From CADEEX01 sp964577955 (GTDB lineage: Bacteria; Acidobacteriota; Vicinamibacteria; Vicinamibacterales; CAVVIG01), in the NCBI GenBank assembly GCA_964577955.1, contig CAZOAZ010000030.1, positions 1 through 64,000 on the forward strand: 64,000 bases of DNA, in the 5' to 3' direction. The notes beneath the pieces were generated by a model that was given only the letters and a program-made list of their open reading frames with translations, did not search any database and was not told where the DNA came from. Positions 24,079 to 36,142 of the stretch are shown in pieces. Position 1 is the stretch's first letter. The number at the start of each line of letters is the position of its first letter. The position numbers were made by a program, and so were the translations under genes.

Positions 24079-24752
24079 TTCGGGCCTTTCAGGAGATCGG
24101 CCTGGAGCTGGAGCCGCGCGCGATGCAGCCGTGTCTTGACGTTGTCCTCGGAAATCCCCATCACCGTCGCGACCTCTCGCGTTGACAAGCCTTCCATCTC
24201 TCGAAGGAAGACGATCGCCCGGTAGGGCGCGGGCAACAGGCGCAGGGCCTTCCTCAGACGCCGCCGCAGGCCCGCATTGGCCGCCAACTGTTCCGGGTTC
24301 TTGCCTGGATCCGGAGCGTCAGGACGCTGTCTCGAACCATCGTGGCCCGGCATGACGTCGTCCAGCGATTGCAGCCGGGCCGGTTCACCGACCTTCTTTC
24401 GTCGCCCCATCAGGCAGGCATTACGAACCGTGCGATAGAGCCACGGCCGAAATGCTTCAGGCTCGCGGATGCGTCCGACGTAGCGATAGGTCTTGATCAA
24501 CGCCTCTTGCATCGCGTCCTCTGCATCGTCCGCGTTCCCGCACACCGACGTGCTGAACCGCCAGGCGACTTCCTGGGCGCGCATCAGCAACCGCTCCAGG
24601 GCCGCCCGGTCGCCGCCGGCGGCCGCTCTCACGAGACGCGTGTACTCGTCCGGCCGGGCGCTCGCAACACCTTCTGGATGCAAGGGATTCACCGGCGCGC
24701 GTTTGGTGACACGTCTCGCGCCACCCGTCTGTGTCACCGATTTCGGCTTCAT
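24075..24752 (-). CDS. ECF-type RNA polymerase sigma factor
   Basis: A 225-residue extracytoplasmic-function sigma factor. Region 2 is RLVRAAAGGDRAALERLLMR through DDAEDAMQEALIKTYRYVGRI (about 38-95) with the -10 contact part FRPWLYRTVRNACL, and region 4 is LPAPYRAIVFLREMEGLSTREVA with ISEDNVKTRLHRAR (about 165-215). A basic N-terminal tail of about 35 residues precedes region 2. It overlaps the anti-sigma gene by ATGA. Its start is 17 bases from the divergent efflux operon, with a 15-base palindrome between, so it may control that operon. Confidence 0.9.
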   Translation of the reverse strand: MKPKSVTQTGGARRVTKRAPVNPLHPEGVASARPDEYTRLVRAAAGGDRAALERLLMRAQEVAWRFSTSVCGNADDAEDAMQEALIKTYRYVGRIREPEAFRPWLYRTVRNACLMGRRKKVGEPARLQSLDDVMPGHDGSRQRPDAPDPGKNPEQLAANAGLRRRLRKALRLLPAPYRAIVFLREMEGLSTREVATVMGISEDNVKTRLHRARLQLQADLLKGPK

Positions 24753-24755
24753 GAA

Positions 24756-24770
24756 TCTCTGTCACAGAGA
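24756..24770. promoter_or_regulatory. 15-base palindrome between sigma factor and efflux operons
   Basis: TCTCTGT and ACAGAGA flank a central C, filling almost all of the 17 bases between start codons at 24752 (minus) and 24770 (plus). A protein bound here could block both starts. Further TGTCAC-like sequence at 24732-24737 within the sigma gene's start region may be a second half site. Confidence 0.5.
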
Positions 24771-26092
24771 TGATACGACGCGCCTCGACTTACGTCCTTG
24801 CCGCGGCTCTCGGGTGGACCGCGCCCGTGGCGGCTCAGACTCGGCTCACCCTGCCGGAGGCCATCGCCCAGGCTCGCGCGCAGAACCCAGATGCTGGTCG
24901 CGCGGCTGCCGGCGAGCGAGAGGCCGCGCAACGCATCACGCAGGCCCGCGCCGGCTATCTGCCCAGAGTCGACGTCGCCGAGTCGTGGCAGCGTGGCGAT
25001 CAGCCGGTGTTCGTCTTCAGTTCGCTGCTGGCGCAGCGCCAGTTCACCGCCGCCAACTTCGCGATCGACGCGCTCAATCAACCTGCCGCCATCAGCAACT
25101 TTCGCTCCGCGGTCACGGTTGAGCAGCCGCTCTTCGACCGCGTCACGACCGCGAACCTCACCGCCGCCGGCCTCGGGCACCAAATCGCGGCCGCCGGCCG
25201 CGTCAAGGTCGCCGATGAATTGGCTGCAGCCGTGACCGCCGCATATGGACGAGTGCTGGTGGCCGCGGCCGCCCGCCACTCCGCCGCGGCGGCCATCGCG
25301 ACCGCGCGCGCGGATCGTGAGCTGGCCGGCAACCGGAGAGACGCGGGACGTGCCACCGATGCCGACGTTCTTCAGCTCGACGTCTACGTGTCGCGGGCCC
25401 GCGAGCAGGACATTCGCGCCGCCGCTGAGGAACAGATCGCGCGCGCTGAGCTCAATCAGCTAATCGGCGAGCCGCTCGACGCGGCGTTCGAGCTCGATCC
25501 ATTCACGACGGAGCCAATCATCGACACCGCCGACGTCGCCGCCCTCGAGGTCGAGGCGATCGCGAATCGTGCCGATGTGACGCTGGCCGCGCTGCACGAG
25601 CAGCTCGCGCGTGCGACGGAAAGCGCCGCCCGTGCGGCATTTCTTCCACAGGTCACCGTGCAGGGCGGCTGGGAATTCAATGGCGGCGACTGGAACGCCC
25701 GCGCGTCGAGCTGGGTGATCGGTGCGACCGCGCGCGTCAATGTGTTCCGCGGCTTCGCGGATCAGGCGCGGCTCGCCGAGGTGCGTGAACAGGTGACCCG
25801 GCGCGCGCTGGAGCGCAAGAAGGCGGAAACCCTCGCCCGCCTCGACGTGCGGACGGCGGTCGCCCGTGTCGACGCCGCTCGCGCCACCGAAGCGGTCGGA
25901 CGGGCGACGGTCGAACAGGCGCGTGAGAGCCGACGGATCGTCCGCGATCGCTACGAAGCCGGCTTGACCGACATGACGTCGCTGCTCCGCGCCTCCGAAG
26001 CCGTGGTGCAGGCCGAGACACAACGGATCATCGCGGAAGTGGCCGTGGTGACCGAGACCGCGCGGCTCGAACAGACATTGGGAAGGCGATGA
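24770..26092 (+). CDS. TolC-family outer-membrane efflux protein
   Basis: A 440-residue TolC-like channel. Signal peptide: STYVLAAALGWTAPVAAQ. Two repeats typical of the family begin with LTLPEAIAQARAQNPD (about 25-40) and LEVEAIANRADVTLAALHEQ (about 255-275), each followed by long alanine-rich coiled coils that form the periplasmic tunnel. It is the first gene of a tripartite export operon and overlaps the adaptor gene by ATGA. Together with the inner-membrane pump it would expel small molecules from the cell. Confidence 0.9.
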   Translation: MIRRASTYVLAAALGWTAPVAAQTRLTLPEAIAQARAQNPDAGRAAAGEREAAQRITQARAGYLPRVDVAESWQRGDQPVFVFSSLLAQRQFTAANFAIDALNQPAAISNFRSAVTVEQPLFDRVTTANLTAAGLGHQIAAAGRVKVADELAAAVTAAYGRVLVAAAARHSAAAAIATARADRELAGNRRDAGRATDADVLQLDVYVSRAREQDIRAAAEEQIARAELNQLIGEPLDAAFELDPFTTEPIIDTADVAALEVEAIANRADVTLAALHEQLARATESAARAAFLPQVTVQGGWEFNGGDWNARASSWVIGATARVNVFRGFADQARLAEVREQVTRRALERKKAETLARLDVRTAVARVDAARATEAVGRATVEQARESRRIVRDRYEAGLTDMTSLLRASEAVVQAETQRIIAEVAVVTETARLEQTLGRR

Positions 26093-27251
26093 CCGACATG
26101 ATGACAAGGCAAGTGTTTCGTGCGGGCGCGTCTGCGGCGTTCGCGTTGGCGGTGTCGGGCTGCTCGGGCCGCACGCCGGCGCCGGCGGCTGATGCCGGCA
26201 GCCCGCTCCCCGTGACGGTGACGCGTGCCGAGATGGCAGACATCGGCGATACGTTCGAGGCTGGTGGTGTCGTGCAGGCGCGGACGACCGCCGCGATCAC
26301 CGCGCGGATCCTGGCGCCGGTTCGCGAGGTTCGGGTGGCGCCCGGTGACCACGTCAAAGCCGGGCAGACCCTGATCGTGCTCGATGGCCGCGACCTTGCG
26401 GCCCAGGCCAGAAGCGGTCGGGCCGCGGCGCAGGCGGCAGAAGAGAATGTGACGGCCGCTGACTCCGAGCAGCAGTCCGCCGAAGCGGCCGTGGTCCTCG
26501 CCCGCACCACCCGGGCGCGCATAGCCGACCTGCAGTCCAAGCGCTCCGCCACCGCGCAGGAACTCGACGACGTGACCGGCGCGTTGCACGCGGCCGAGGC
26601 CCGCGTTGCGGGTGCGGCCGCTCGCGCGCGGGCCGCTCGCGCGGCTCTGGACAGTGCCCGCGCGGCGGGCGACGCCGCAGCCACCACCGAGTCGTTCGCG
26701 ATCGTCAGTGCGCCCTTCGACGGCATGGTCACCGACAAGACGATCGAACCCGGGAACATGGCGGCCCCGGGGCAGCCGCTGCTGCGAGTGGAGGACACCC
26801 GCGGCTTTCGTCTCGATGTCCGCGTGGACGAATCGCGGCTCGGCGCCATCGCCGTGGGGACCCGCGTGCCGGTGACGCTCGACGCTGGCGCCGGCAGCAC
26901 GACCACGCTGAGCGGCACGGTCGCAGAAATCAGTCGTGCGGTGGATGCTGATGCCCGCGCGTTTCTCGTCAAAGTCGCGCTGCCTGATGGTCCGGCGATG
27001 CGCTCGGGGACGTTCGGCCGCGCGCGTTTCGGCGCCGGATCGCGGCGCGCCCTGACGATACCCCCAGCCGCGCTGATGCAGCGCGGACAAGTGACCTCGG
27101 TCTTTGTGGTCGACAACGGCGTAGCCCGCCTCAGGCTCGTGAATGTCAGCGGGTCGGAAGTGCTCGCCGGCCTTTCCGCAGGCGACACGGTCATCGTCGG
27201 GGCTCCCCCGGGATTGACCGATGGCCGGCGTGTCACGGAAGGAGGGCGGTA

Positions 27252-27252
<1 letters not shown>
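26089..27252 (+). CDS. RND efflux periplasmic adaptor lipoprotein (MFP)
   Basis: A 387-residue membrane-fusion protein with a lipobox (LAVSGC). The lipoyl half-motif ITARILAPVREVRVAPGDHVKAG (about residues 68-90), a long alanine-rich hairpin (about 100-200), the second half-motif VSAPFDGMVTDKTIEPGNMA and the beta-barrel domain LDVRVDESRLGAIAVGTRV are in the usual order. It links the TolC-like channel to the RND pump. Translation is coupled on both sides (ATGA upstream, shared A of TAATG downstream). Confidence 0.9.
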
Positions 27253-30449
<3,197 letters not shown>

Positions 30450-30470
30450 AAACCGAGAGTGGAGAAGAAC

Positions 30471-30701
30471 ATGACGATTGAACGTGCGCTGCGGTTGATT
30501 GCCGGTGCCTTTGTGGCTGCGAGTCTCCTGCTGGGAATCTATGTCAACGCGAACTTTCTCTGGTTCACGCTGTTTGTCGGGTTGAACCTGTTCCAGTCGG
30601 CGTTCACGGAATGGTGCCCGATGGCGTCGATTCTCCGCTGGGCCGGCCTCCCGGCCTGTCGCGCCGGCCAGGCGGACGGCGCTTCACCGGGCCATCGCTG
30701 A
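30471..30701 (+). CDS. DUF2892 (YgaP-like) membrane protein
   Basis: A 76-residue protein with two membrane helices (LIAGAFVAASLLLGIYV and FLWFTLFVGLNLFQSAF) and the family's TEWCPMASILRWAGL motif. It matches the membrane part of YgaP, where two such helices are fused to a rhodanese. The start at 30471 has GGAGAAG upstream; 12 bases earlier another ATG is in frame. It is the last gene of the efflux operon. A second DUF2892 protein is at 36143-36337. Confidence 0.8.
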   Translation: MTIERALRLIAGAFVAASLLLGIYVNANFLWFTLFVGLNLFQSAFTEWCPMASILRWAGLPACRAGQADGASPGHR

Positions 30702-30725
30702 TGCAACGACGGGGACCCGGGCCCG

Positions 30726-30953
30726 TCAGGTCGTTACGGCCGGCTTGCCGTGACTTGTCGGTAGCAGCATCGCGGCGCCGCGCTGCATGCGCTCACGCGC
30801 GTGCCGGGCGACGTCTGCGATCGCGGACGACGCTCCGAGTGCGGTCGTCACCAGGATGCCAAAGCCCTCGTGCTTGAGGGCATCTTTGACGCGGTTCATT
30901 GAGGCGTCCAAACCTAGCGGAAGGACGCGTCGAAGCTGAGAGGTGTGGACCAC
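30726..30953 (-). pseudogene. DUF302-domain remnant
   Basis: Residues MNRVKDALKHEGFGILV match the start of DUF302 proteins (normally about 125-150 residues), and DVARHARERMQRGAAMLLP looks like the end. The middle, which in the family holds the conserved core, is missing. The frame is open, but the product would be only about 57 residues from the internal Met at 30899. I read it as an internally deleted relict. DUF302 proteins commonly accompany sulfur-metabolism and YgaP-like genes, which fits the neighbourhood. Confidence 0.5.
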
Positions 30954-31079
30954 AGGTGATGCAGGACGCCGTTGTGGTCGCGGCAGTGACGCCGGTGAAA
31001 TTCGGCAGGCGTGGGCAATTTTCCCGCCGATCGCATAAACGCCGAAGCCCGGCGCCTGTCGCCGGCGTTCGGAGCCGGC
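30954..31079. other. intergenic region with hairpin potential
   Basis: No gene is visible. Near its end CGCCGAAGCCCGGCGCC (31040-31056) and GCCGGCGTTCGG (31061-31072) can fold into a GC-rich stem, placed just after the stop of the ABC permease gene on the minus strand. There is no T run, so termination is uncertain. Confidence 0.35.
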
Positions 31080-31913
31080 TCAATGATGATGGCGATCGGG
31101 GTTGGACGACGTCGGCCGCGAAACCCACACGAAGTTCAGCGCGGCCGCGATCACGACACCAATCGAGAGAAGAGCGACTGATGCCGGACCGGCGGGCAGG
31201 TCGAAGTAGAAGGAGGCCGCGAGTCCCAGACAGGGGAGGGTCGCGCCCATGCCGGCGGCCGTGGCGAACGTGGCCCGCATGTTCGTGGTGATCAGCAACG
31301 CGGCCATGGCCGGCATCGTCAGGAGCGTAAACGCCAGCAGTGCGCCGATCTCGTGGACGGCAACCGCGGCTCCGACACCAATCAGGAGATTCAACCCCAG
31401 CGACCACAAGCGCACGTTCACGCCGGCGACTCGCGCCGATTCGGCATCGAATGTCACGAGGAGAAGACGCCGCGAGAAAATGATGTGGACCAGCCCGATC
31501 GCCAGCGCGACGATCACGAGTCCTGCCGCATGAGCGACGCTGACCGCCAGCAGGTTGCCGAACAGCATCTCGAGGGCATCAGTGTCGGGCGCCGCCGTCG
31601 CGGCCAGGATGAGTACGGCCGCGGACGAGGCCGCCGCGTAGGCCCATCCCATCAACGACTCAGAGGACACTCGGCGCGGTTGCTGCACCAGCCCCAGTCC
31701 GAGCGCGGTGGCGACGGATGCCGCGATTGATGTGATCTCGGGGGACCAATCGAAGGCTTCAGCCGCCGCGGCTCCCATGGTCGCGGCGCTTGCCAGCACC
31801 AGACCGAGAAAGACCACTCGTCGGATGATGAGGTAGACGCCGATCAGTCCAAGGGAGGCCCCGGTCGCGATCGACGCGATCAAAGCCAAGCGCATGAATT
31901 CCGGTTCAAACAT
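31080..31913 (-). CDS. metal ABC transporter permease (ZnuB-like)
   Basis: A 277-residue permease with about eight membrane helices, starting at MRLALIASIATGASLGLIGVYLI. The family segment GANVRLWSLGLNLLIGVGAAVAVHEIGALLAF is present in slightly changed form, and the C-terminus ends in HHH, which can bind zinc. It overlaps the ATPase gene by 8 bases. Such permeases import zinc or manganese with a periplasmic binding protein, but none is encoded here. Confidence 0.85.
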   Translation of the reverse strand: MFEPEFMRLALIASIATGASLGLIGVYLIIRRVVFLGLVLASAATMGAAAAEAFDWSPEITSIAASVATALGLGLVQQPRRVSSESLMGWAYAAASSAAVLILAATAAPDTDALEMLFGNLLAVSVAHAAGLVIVALAIGLVHIIFSRRLLLVTFDAESARVAGVNVRLWSLGLNLLIGVGAAVAVHEIGALLAFTLLTMPAMAALLITTNMRATFATAAGMGATLPCLGLAASFYFDLPAGPASVALLSIGVVIAAALNFVWVSRPTSSNPDRHHH

Positions 31914-32700
31914 CGATCCTGCCCGTTCGGCCGACGACCAGCGTGCGCTGTCCGGCGACGACGCCCAGATGCACCGGCACACCGTACAAATCGGACAGGC
32001 GATCTTCCCGGAACACGTCGTCGATCGCGCCATGAAGAATTGCGCGCTCGCCGAGCAGCATGATCGAGGTGGCGAGATTCAGGACGATCGGCAGCATGTG
32101 CGTGACGATGAGGACCGTGACCCCCCGGGTCCGGTTCAGATCGCGAAGGAACTCGATGATGGCTCCTTCACTGGCCACGTCCATTCCTGCGGTCGGTTCG
32201 TCGAGCACGAGCACGTCCGTGTCGACGGCGATCGCCTTCGCCAGCAACACGCGCTGTTGCTGTCCACCCGACAGGTTTCTGAACAGCTGCTGGCTGAGAC
32301 GCTCGGCCCCGAGCAGGGCCAGCGCGCGACGCGCCGCCTCGAGATCGGTGCGATGCGCACGTTGAAATGGGCCCGATCTGGCGGCGCGTCCCATGAGCAC
32401 CACTTCGAGTGCTGTGATCGGGAGAATCGCGTCGATGCGGTCGCGCTGTGGAATGTAGCTGATCGTCAGCCCGGCCTGTCGCTCCACCCGGCCCGCCAGA
32501 GGCGCCAGCAGACCGATGATCGTGCGCAGCAAGGTGGTCTTCCCGGAGCCGTTTGGTCCAACGATCCCCAGGATCTCTCCCCGGTGAACGTCAAACGACA
32601 GTCCCTGCAGGACCGCGTGGTGGTTGTAACCAAAGGCGAGCATCCGCCCGCTCAAGATCGGTTCGTGGTGGTCCATAGTGTCGTTCCGCAGAATGGTCAT
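31906..32700 (-). CDS. metal ABC transporter ATP-binding protein (ZnuC-like)
   Basis: A 264-residue ABC ATPase. Walker A GPNGSGKTT (about 50-58), Q-loop PQRDRIDAI, signature LSGGQQQRVLLAKAI, Walker B VLVLDEPTAGMD and switch His (VTHM) are all intact. The sequence is closest in layout to zinc/manganese import ATPases. The gene is divergent from the DsrE gene across a 92-base gap; I found no clear Zur-type operator there. The start could also be the Met nine codons in. Confidence 0.9.
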   Translation of the reverse strand: MTILRNDTMDHHEPILSGRMLAFGYNHHAVLQGLSFDVHRGEILGIVGPNGSGKTTLLRTIIGLLAPLAGRVERQAGLTISYIPQRDRIDAILPITALEVVLMGRAARSGPFQRAHRTDLEAARRALALLGAERLSQQLFRNLSGGQQQRVLLAKAIAVDTDVLVLDEPTAGMDVASEGAIIEFLRDLNRTRGVTVLIVTHMLPIVLNLATSIMLLGERAILHGAIDDVFREDRLSDLYGVPVHLGVVAGQRTLVVGRTGRIDV

Positions 32701-32792
32701 GCGGCCTGCAACGTAGATAGACTACGCCCGGTTGTCTTGGTCCCCATCGACAGCCGTCAGCGATCCAGCGACGTCCACTCAGGAGAGGTCAC

Positions 32793-33500
32793 ATGCATCG
32801 TGAGACACATTCGGTCGTGGCGCGCCGCTCGTTTCTGGCTCGGCTCGGCGCCGGCGCGGCGGCTCTTGGCGCCGCGGTTGCGGCGGGAGGAGCGACCGCA
32901 GGCGCCCAGTCCGCGGCTGCACCGGCTGCGCCCTGGCAGCCCGCCCGGCACGCGGAAGACGACTGGTTCGAGCAGCCCGCCGCGAAACATCGCGTTTTCT
33001 TCGACACGACCACGCCCGACGGATTCGGTGAGGCGATCTTCTTCGCCAACAACACCTTCACGGGAAACCGGTCGGGATACGGTCTCACCGACGCCGACGT
33101 CGCCATCGTCATCTGCGCGCGTCACCAATCGACCCTGTTTGCGTACGACGAAGCGATGTGGGCGAAATACAGCGGCCCCTTCGCTGAACGGGCCAAGTTC
33201 AGCGATCCGAAGACCCAGCACCCGGCGACCATCAACGTATTCCAGGCGGCGGGTTACGGTGCGGCGCTCAACAACAACGGCGTCCTGCTCGACGCGATGC
33301 TGAAGCGCGGCGTGCGCCTCGCGGTGTGCGGGTTGTCGACACGGGCGACCGCGTCGCTGATTGCCCAGCGCACCGGCGGGAAGGTCGAGGATGTGATCAA
33401 GGAACTGACCGAGCACCTGCTCCCCAACGCGCGCATTGTCCCGGCTGGAATCGTGGCCGTGAACCGCGCGCAGGAGCGCGGCTACTCGATCGTCGCGTAG
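32793..33500 (+). CDS. Tat-exported DsrE-family protein
   Basis: A 235-residue protein. The N-terminus has a twin-arginine signal, ARRSFLARLGAGAAALGA. The mature part carries the DsrE/F fold: ADVAIVICARHQSTLFAYDEAMWAKYSG and a region ending VRLAVCGLSTRA, whose Cys sits where sulfur-carrying DsrE proteins have their active cysteine. It would act in the periplasm, perhaps as a sulfur carrier or sensor. AGGAG is present 9 bases before the ATG. Neighbours YeeE/YedE and DUF2892 support a link to sulfur. Confidence 0.75.
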   Translation: MHRETHSVVARRSFLARLGAGAAALGAAVAAGGATAGAQSAAAPAAPWQPARHAEDDWFEQPAAKHRVFFDTTTPDGFGEAIFFANNTFTGNRSGYGLTDADVAIVICARHQSTLFAYDEAMWAKYSGPFAERAKFSDPKTQHPATINVFQAAGYGAALNNNGVLLDAMLKRGVRLAVCGLSTRATASLIAQRTGGKVEDVIKELTEHLLPNARIVPAGIVAVNRAQERGYSIVA

Positions 33501-33525
33501 GGCGGATCCGGCGTTGCGCGATGAA

Positions 33526-34707
33526 TCACCGCCTGCCGTACACGAGGAAGATCTGCCGCGGCAGGAAATCGTGACTGGCCTGGCGCGCGAAACCGGCCTC
33601 TGCAAGTTCGGCATCGATCTGTTCCGGCGTCATCCGGAACTCTTCCGGCGGGCCAGACGGCGCGCCCTTTCGAAAATCGATGATCGCGAGGCGCGCGCCC
33701 GACTTCATCTGCGCCTTCAGCCCCGTGAAATACGCGACGCGGTTCGGGATGTGGTGGTAGGTGTCCACGATGAGGACGAGGTCGACCGCCTCGGGCAGAT
33801 TGCTGCGGTCGGCACCGCCCCGCACCGCTGAGACATTTTTCAAGCCCTCTCGCATGGCCCGGCGCGTCACGTAGTCCACCATGGACTGTTCGATGTCCAC
33901 CGCGTAGACCTTCGGGGCCGCGGGCGACTTCGCAAGCGGCACCGTGAAATAGCCGGTCCCGGCGCCAATGTCCGCGACCACCTGTCCCGGTTTCAGCTGC
34001 AGCGCGTCAATGACTCGCGCCGGCAGCTGCCACGCGTCGCGGGCCGGGTCGTCGAAGCTCTTGGCCCATTCGTCGGCGTTGTCGAAACGCCGGTCGAAGT
34101 GGCCGGCATGCGGTGCCGCCGCGCCTTGGGTTGCGGTTTGTGACGCGTGGCCGGGCATCTGCCCCGCGCCGCCCCCGATCGTGAGCGGATCGCCGGTCGC
34201 GTGTTCCGTAATCTGGTACTTCAGGAAGTCGTGGATCGCGGCGCGCCCCTCGGCGTTCGCGGTTGAGATCTGAACCAGTCCACCCCGTCCGGTTTCCTGG
34301 AACACGTAGGCGATCTCGCCCTTCAGACGCTGCATCACCGCCACGCCGGCCGGGAATTCGCTGTGCGTCATGAGCGGCTTGCCGAAGTCGCCTTGCCCGA
34401 ACGCGACGGCAATTTCACGGAGATGCGTCCGAATCAGGTTGCGGCTCGTCTGATCCGCCGGGTCATTGGCGTCGACGGCTATCGATCCGCCGTCGGCGGT
34501 CAAGACGAAATGATGCGTCGTCTTGTCCTGATCGAAGCCCATGGCCAGGTTGCCGTGTGCCTTCGTCTCGGCATCCCTCTTCATCTGCGCCGCGTGTTCT
34601 TCGTGAGTCATGCCGGGGCGCATGGCGGTGTGCTGGGCGCGAACCGGGGACGCGAGGGACAGGCCGACGAACGCCGTCGCGGCGATGTGACGAAGTGTTG
34701 GGGGCAT
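33526..34707 (-). CDS. exported protein with C-terminal SAM methyltransferase domain
   Basis: A 393-residue protein. After a signal peptide (AATAFVGLSLASPVRAQ) comes a domain of about 140 residues starting HGNLAMGFDQDKTTHHF, which recurs in acidobacterial proteins and has no known function. The C-terminal half is a class I methyltransferase: motif I VVADIGAGTGYFTVP, acidic VYAVDIEQSM and DLVLIVDTYHHI. SAM is not known to be available outside the cytoplasm, so the coexistence with a signal peptide is odd. The start at 34707 was chosen by an AGGA 8 bases upstream. It is divergent from the sulfur transporter gene. Confidence 0.75.
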   Translation of the reverse strand: MPPTLRHIAATAFVGLSLASPVRAQHTAMRPGMTHEEHAAQMKRDAETKAHGNLAMGFDQDKTTHHFVLTADGGSIAVDANDPADQTSRNLIRTHLREIAVAFGQGDFGKPLMTHSEFPAGVAVMQRLKGEIAYVFQETGRGGLVQISTANAEGRAAIHDFLKYQITEHATGDPLTIGGGAGQMPGHASQTATQGAAAPHAGHFDRRFDNADEWAKSFDDPARDAWQLPARVIDALQLKPGQVVADIGAGTGYFTVPLAKSPAAPKVYAVDIEQSMVDYVTRRAMREGLKNVSAVRGGADRSNLPEAVDLVLIVDTYHHIPNRVAYFTGLKAQMKSGARLAIIDFRKGAPSGPPEEFRMTPEQIDAELAEAGFARQASHDFLPRQIFLVYGRR

Positions 34708-34780
34708 AATCACCATCCTAAGGCCTGAGAGACACTGGCCAACAGGATTCACAAATGCGCCACCAGGTGACAGCGGGCCG

Positions 34781-35989
34781 ATGAGCACGATGCCCGAGGC
34801 GCGGCGTGCCAATGCGGCGGTCGTCGGGGCAGCGGCGACGCTGATCGTCGCGGGGGCGCTCTATTTGAGCGCGCTCGTGAACTGGCGGCATGCCGCGCTG
34901 TTCCTGGTCGGGACGTTCGCGGGGATGGTGCTCTACCATGCCGCCTTCGGCTTTACGTCGGCGTGGCGCGTATTCATCTCCGATCGCCGAAGCGCCGGCG
35001 TCCGCGCGCAGATGCTCATGCTGGCGATGGCGTGCGCGCTGTTCATCCCGCTTCTGTCTGCCCGCGGTCCCATCCTCGGGGTGACGCTCCGCGGCTCCCT
35101 GGCACCGGTCGGCGTGGCGGGACTGGTCGGCGCGTTCCTGTTCGGCCTCGGCATGCAACTGGGCGGAGGCTGTGCGTCGGGCACGTTGTACACGTCGGGC
35201 GGCGGCAATACCCGCATGCTGCTCGTCCTGGCCTTCTTCATCGTCGGGTCCGTCCTGGGAACGGCCCATGCGCCGTTCTGGGACGCCGCGCCATCGCTCG
35301 GGTCCGTCTCGCTCGTCGAGACGTGGGGTCCGGCGGGTGCGCTTCTGGCGAGCGCGGCGGTGTTTGCGTCGATCAGCGTCATCACCGCGCGGATGGAAGG
35401 GGCCCGCCATGGTCGCGTTGCGTCGATTCGTGCGCATGCGTCGAATCACGCCCGATGGTTGTTCGGCCCCTGGCCCTTGCTCTGGGGCGCGGTCGGTTTG
35501 GTGATCGTCAACCTTGCGACGCTGCTGCTCGCGGGGCGCCCTTGGGGTGTGACCTCGGCCTTTGCGCTCTGGGGAGCGAAGCTGGCGCAGGCGGCGGGCA
35601 TCGACGTGATCGCGTGGCCGTACTGGGCGATTCCGGCGCGAGCCCAGTCGCTCGCGGCTCCGGTTCTGACGGACGTCACGACGGTGATGGATCTGGGCAT
35701 CATGCTGGGCGCGCTCGCCGCCGCCGGCCTCGCCGGTCGGTTTGGTCCGGTGTGGCGAATTCCGGCGAGGTCGCTGGTCGCGGCGGTGGTCGGCGGTCTG
35801 CTCCTGGGTTATGGTGCGCGGCTCGCATCCGGCTGCAATATCGGCGCGTTCTTCAGTGGCGTCGCGTCCGGCAGCCTGCACGGCTGGGTCTGGTTCATCG
35901 CCGCGTTCGCCGGCACCATCGTCGGCACCCGGTTGCGTCCGCTGTGTGGGCTGGTCGTCGAGCGCACTGAGGCTCCCGCGGCCGCGTAG
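34781..35989 (+). CDS. YeeE/YedE sulfur transporter
   Basis: A 402-residue inner-membrane protein with about ten helices. Two family cysteine motifs are intact: MQLGGGCASGTLYTSGGGN and LASGCNIGAFFSG. In thiosulfate transporter YeeE such cysteines relay the thiosulfate ion through the pore. This is the long form, with both halves in one chain. It starts near 34781 (a second ATG follows at 34790). It would import a sulfur species for use by the rhodanese, DsrE and DUF2892 proteins encoded nearby. Confidence 0.85.
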   Translation: MSTMPEARRANAAVVGAAATLIVAGALYLSALVNWRHAALFLVGTFAGMVLYHAAFGFTSAWRVFISDRRSAGVRAQMLMLAMACALFIPLLSARGPILGVTLRGSLAPVGVAGLVGAFLFGLGMQLGGGCASGTLYTSGGGNTRMLLVLAFFIVGSVLGTAHAPFWDAAPSLGSVSLVETWGPAGALLASAAVFASISVITARMEGARHGRVASIRAHASNHARWLFGPWPLLWGAVGLVIVNLATLLLAGRPWGVTSAFALWGAKLAQAAGIDVIAWPYWAIPARAQSLAAPVLTDVTTVMDLGIMLGALAAAGLAGRFGPVWRIPARSLVAAVVGGLLLGYGARLASGCNIGAFFSGVASGSLHGWVWFIAAFAGTIVGTRLRPLCGLVVERTEAPAAA

Positions 35990-36142
35990 TCCCGCTTCCC
36001 TCGAGTGTGGTGGCGTTGCTCTTGCTCTCCCGCAAGTGATCGTGTCGAGCCGGGGCTGGTCGGATGTCACCGAATGGTGGTCAACCGCATCTCCTGAACA
36101 AGTTCGTGGACAGGGCTGGCGCACCGTCAAAAGGAGATGGCG

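Noticed and set aside
32701..32792. Zur-type operator between the ABC and DsrE genes
   Set aside because: No convincing inverted repeat of the right spacing was seen.
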